Shown here one piece after another: positions 6,070 to 6,404 of a stretch of DNA of 6,404 bases (the stretch's first letter is position 1; every line of letters starts with the position of its first letter). The notes below the pieces were generated by a model that searched no databases, was not told where the DNA came from, and saw only the letters and a list, made by a program, of their open reading frames with translations. Origin of the DNA: Chitinispirillaceae bacterium (GTDB taxonomy: Bacteria > Fibrobacterota > Chitinivibrionia > Chitinivibrionales > Chitinispirillaceae); assembly GCA_016926315.1 (NCBI GenBank), contig JAFGOU010000073.1:1-6404 (forward strand), written 5' to 3'. The position numbers and the translations under genes are program-made.

Positions 6070-6404
6070 ACATGCGCGGATATGCAACCAGTATGGCAGT
6101 GATACTCGTATGCTGCGCTTCGGCATTTTCGAAAAGCGGCGAGCAGCGCGAAACGGACCGGCTCCCATCGGCCTTTTTGGCCGGAGAAAAGGCAACGCTT
6201 GACGATATGGTTTCCATTCTGGAGAAGAACCGGACCCGCTATGTGCCGGACGTGCACCTGAGTTCACTCGATCTTTACACTGACGCGTTGGGCAGGATCA
6301 ATGCCGTGCGTCCGGTCGTGGAAAAGAAACCTGGTGCGCCGTCGGCCGTTGCGGCTATGCATGCCTGTTCTCTCATGACCGAGGCGGCGGTGCTGCAGAT
6401 GAGA
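6066..6404 (+). CDS. Secreted protein of unknown function, 3' end cut by window edge
   Basis: The frame is open from ATG 6066 to the window end (113 codons). The start overlaps the lipoprotein stop as ATGA, with GGAGG at 6052-6056, 9 nt upstream; a second ATG at 6072 is less well spaced. Residues 1-20 look like a Sec signal peptide (MNMRGYATS, then hydrophobic MAVILVCCASA), with cleavage expected after Ala20 (CASA before FSKSG). Two adjacent cysteines (16-17) are in the hydrophobic core but do not fit a lipobox, so I do not call it a lipoprotein. The visible mature part (21-113) is mostly helical in character, with short amphipathic stretches (LDDMVSILEKNRTRY; LSSLDLYTDALGRINAV). No known domain is recognisable. 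Its pairing with the lipoprotein suggests an envelope role; an OmpA-like domain further on is possible but not visible. Confidence 0.75.
   Translation, partial: MNMRGYATSMAVILVCCASAFSKSGEQRETDRLPSAFLAGEKATLDDMVSILEKNRTRYVPDVHLSSLDLYTDALGRINAVRPVVEKKPGAPSAVAAMHACSLMTEAAVLQMR

Overview
The window carries a compact carbon-metabolism operon on the minus strand (positions 5488 down to 1) and, diverging from it, the start of a small cell-envelope operon on the plus strand (5671 to 6404). The DNA is GC-rich, genes have strong AAGGAGG-type ribosome binding sites, and the plus-strand gene is a lipoprotein with a lipobox. This points to a Gram-negative-type bacterium with an outer membrane. ATP-citrate lyase next to aconitase suggests a lineage that can run the reductive TCA cycle, or at least cleave or make citrate by this route. 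I cannot assign a phylum from the sequence alone.

Minus strand, in transcription order: a sigma70-like promoter (about 5494-5522); a leader of about 340 nt whose first 165 nt are dense in perfect inverted repeats; aclB, the ATP-grasp small subunit of ATP-citrate lyase (5149-3911); aclA, the large subunit with CoA-ligase and citryl-CoA lyase modules (3910-1835), starting directly after the aclB stop codon; a 68-nt gap; and an aconitate hydratase (1766 to beyond position 1), which lacks only its last 50 or so codons because the window ends. AclB with the first half of AclA uses ATP, citrate and CoA to form citryl-CoA. The last part of AclA splits citryl-CoA into acetyl-CoA and oxaloacetate. Aconitase interconverts citrate and isocitrate, the next step of the cycle.

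Plus strand: after a spacer of about 150 bp without a clear promoter, a 132-residue TPR/coiled-coil lipoprotein (5671-6069) overlaps by 4 nt with a secreted protein of unknown function (6066 to beyond the window end).

The two most interesting points are: (1) the citryl-CoA lyase module of AclA is divergent, with Asn in place of a conserved catalytic-site His (human ACLY His900) and a citrate-synthase-like His-Gly-Gly 35 residues later; (2) the aclB leader can form mutually exclusive base-pairings, as expected of a cis-regulatory RNA, and matches no riboswitch class I recognise.
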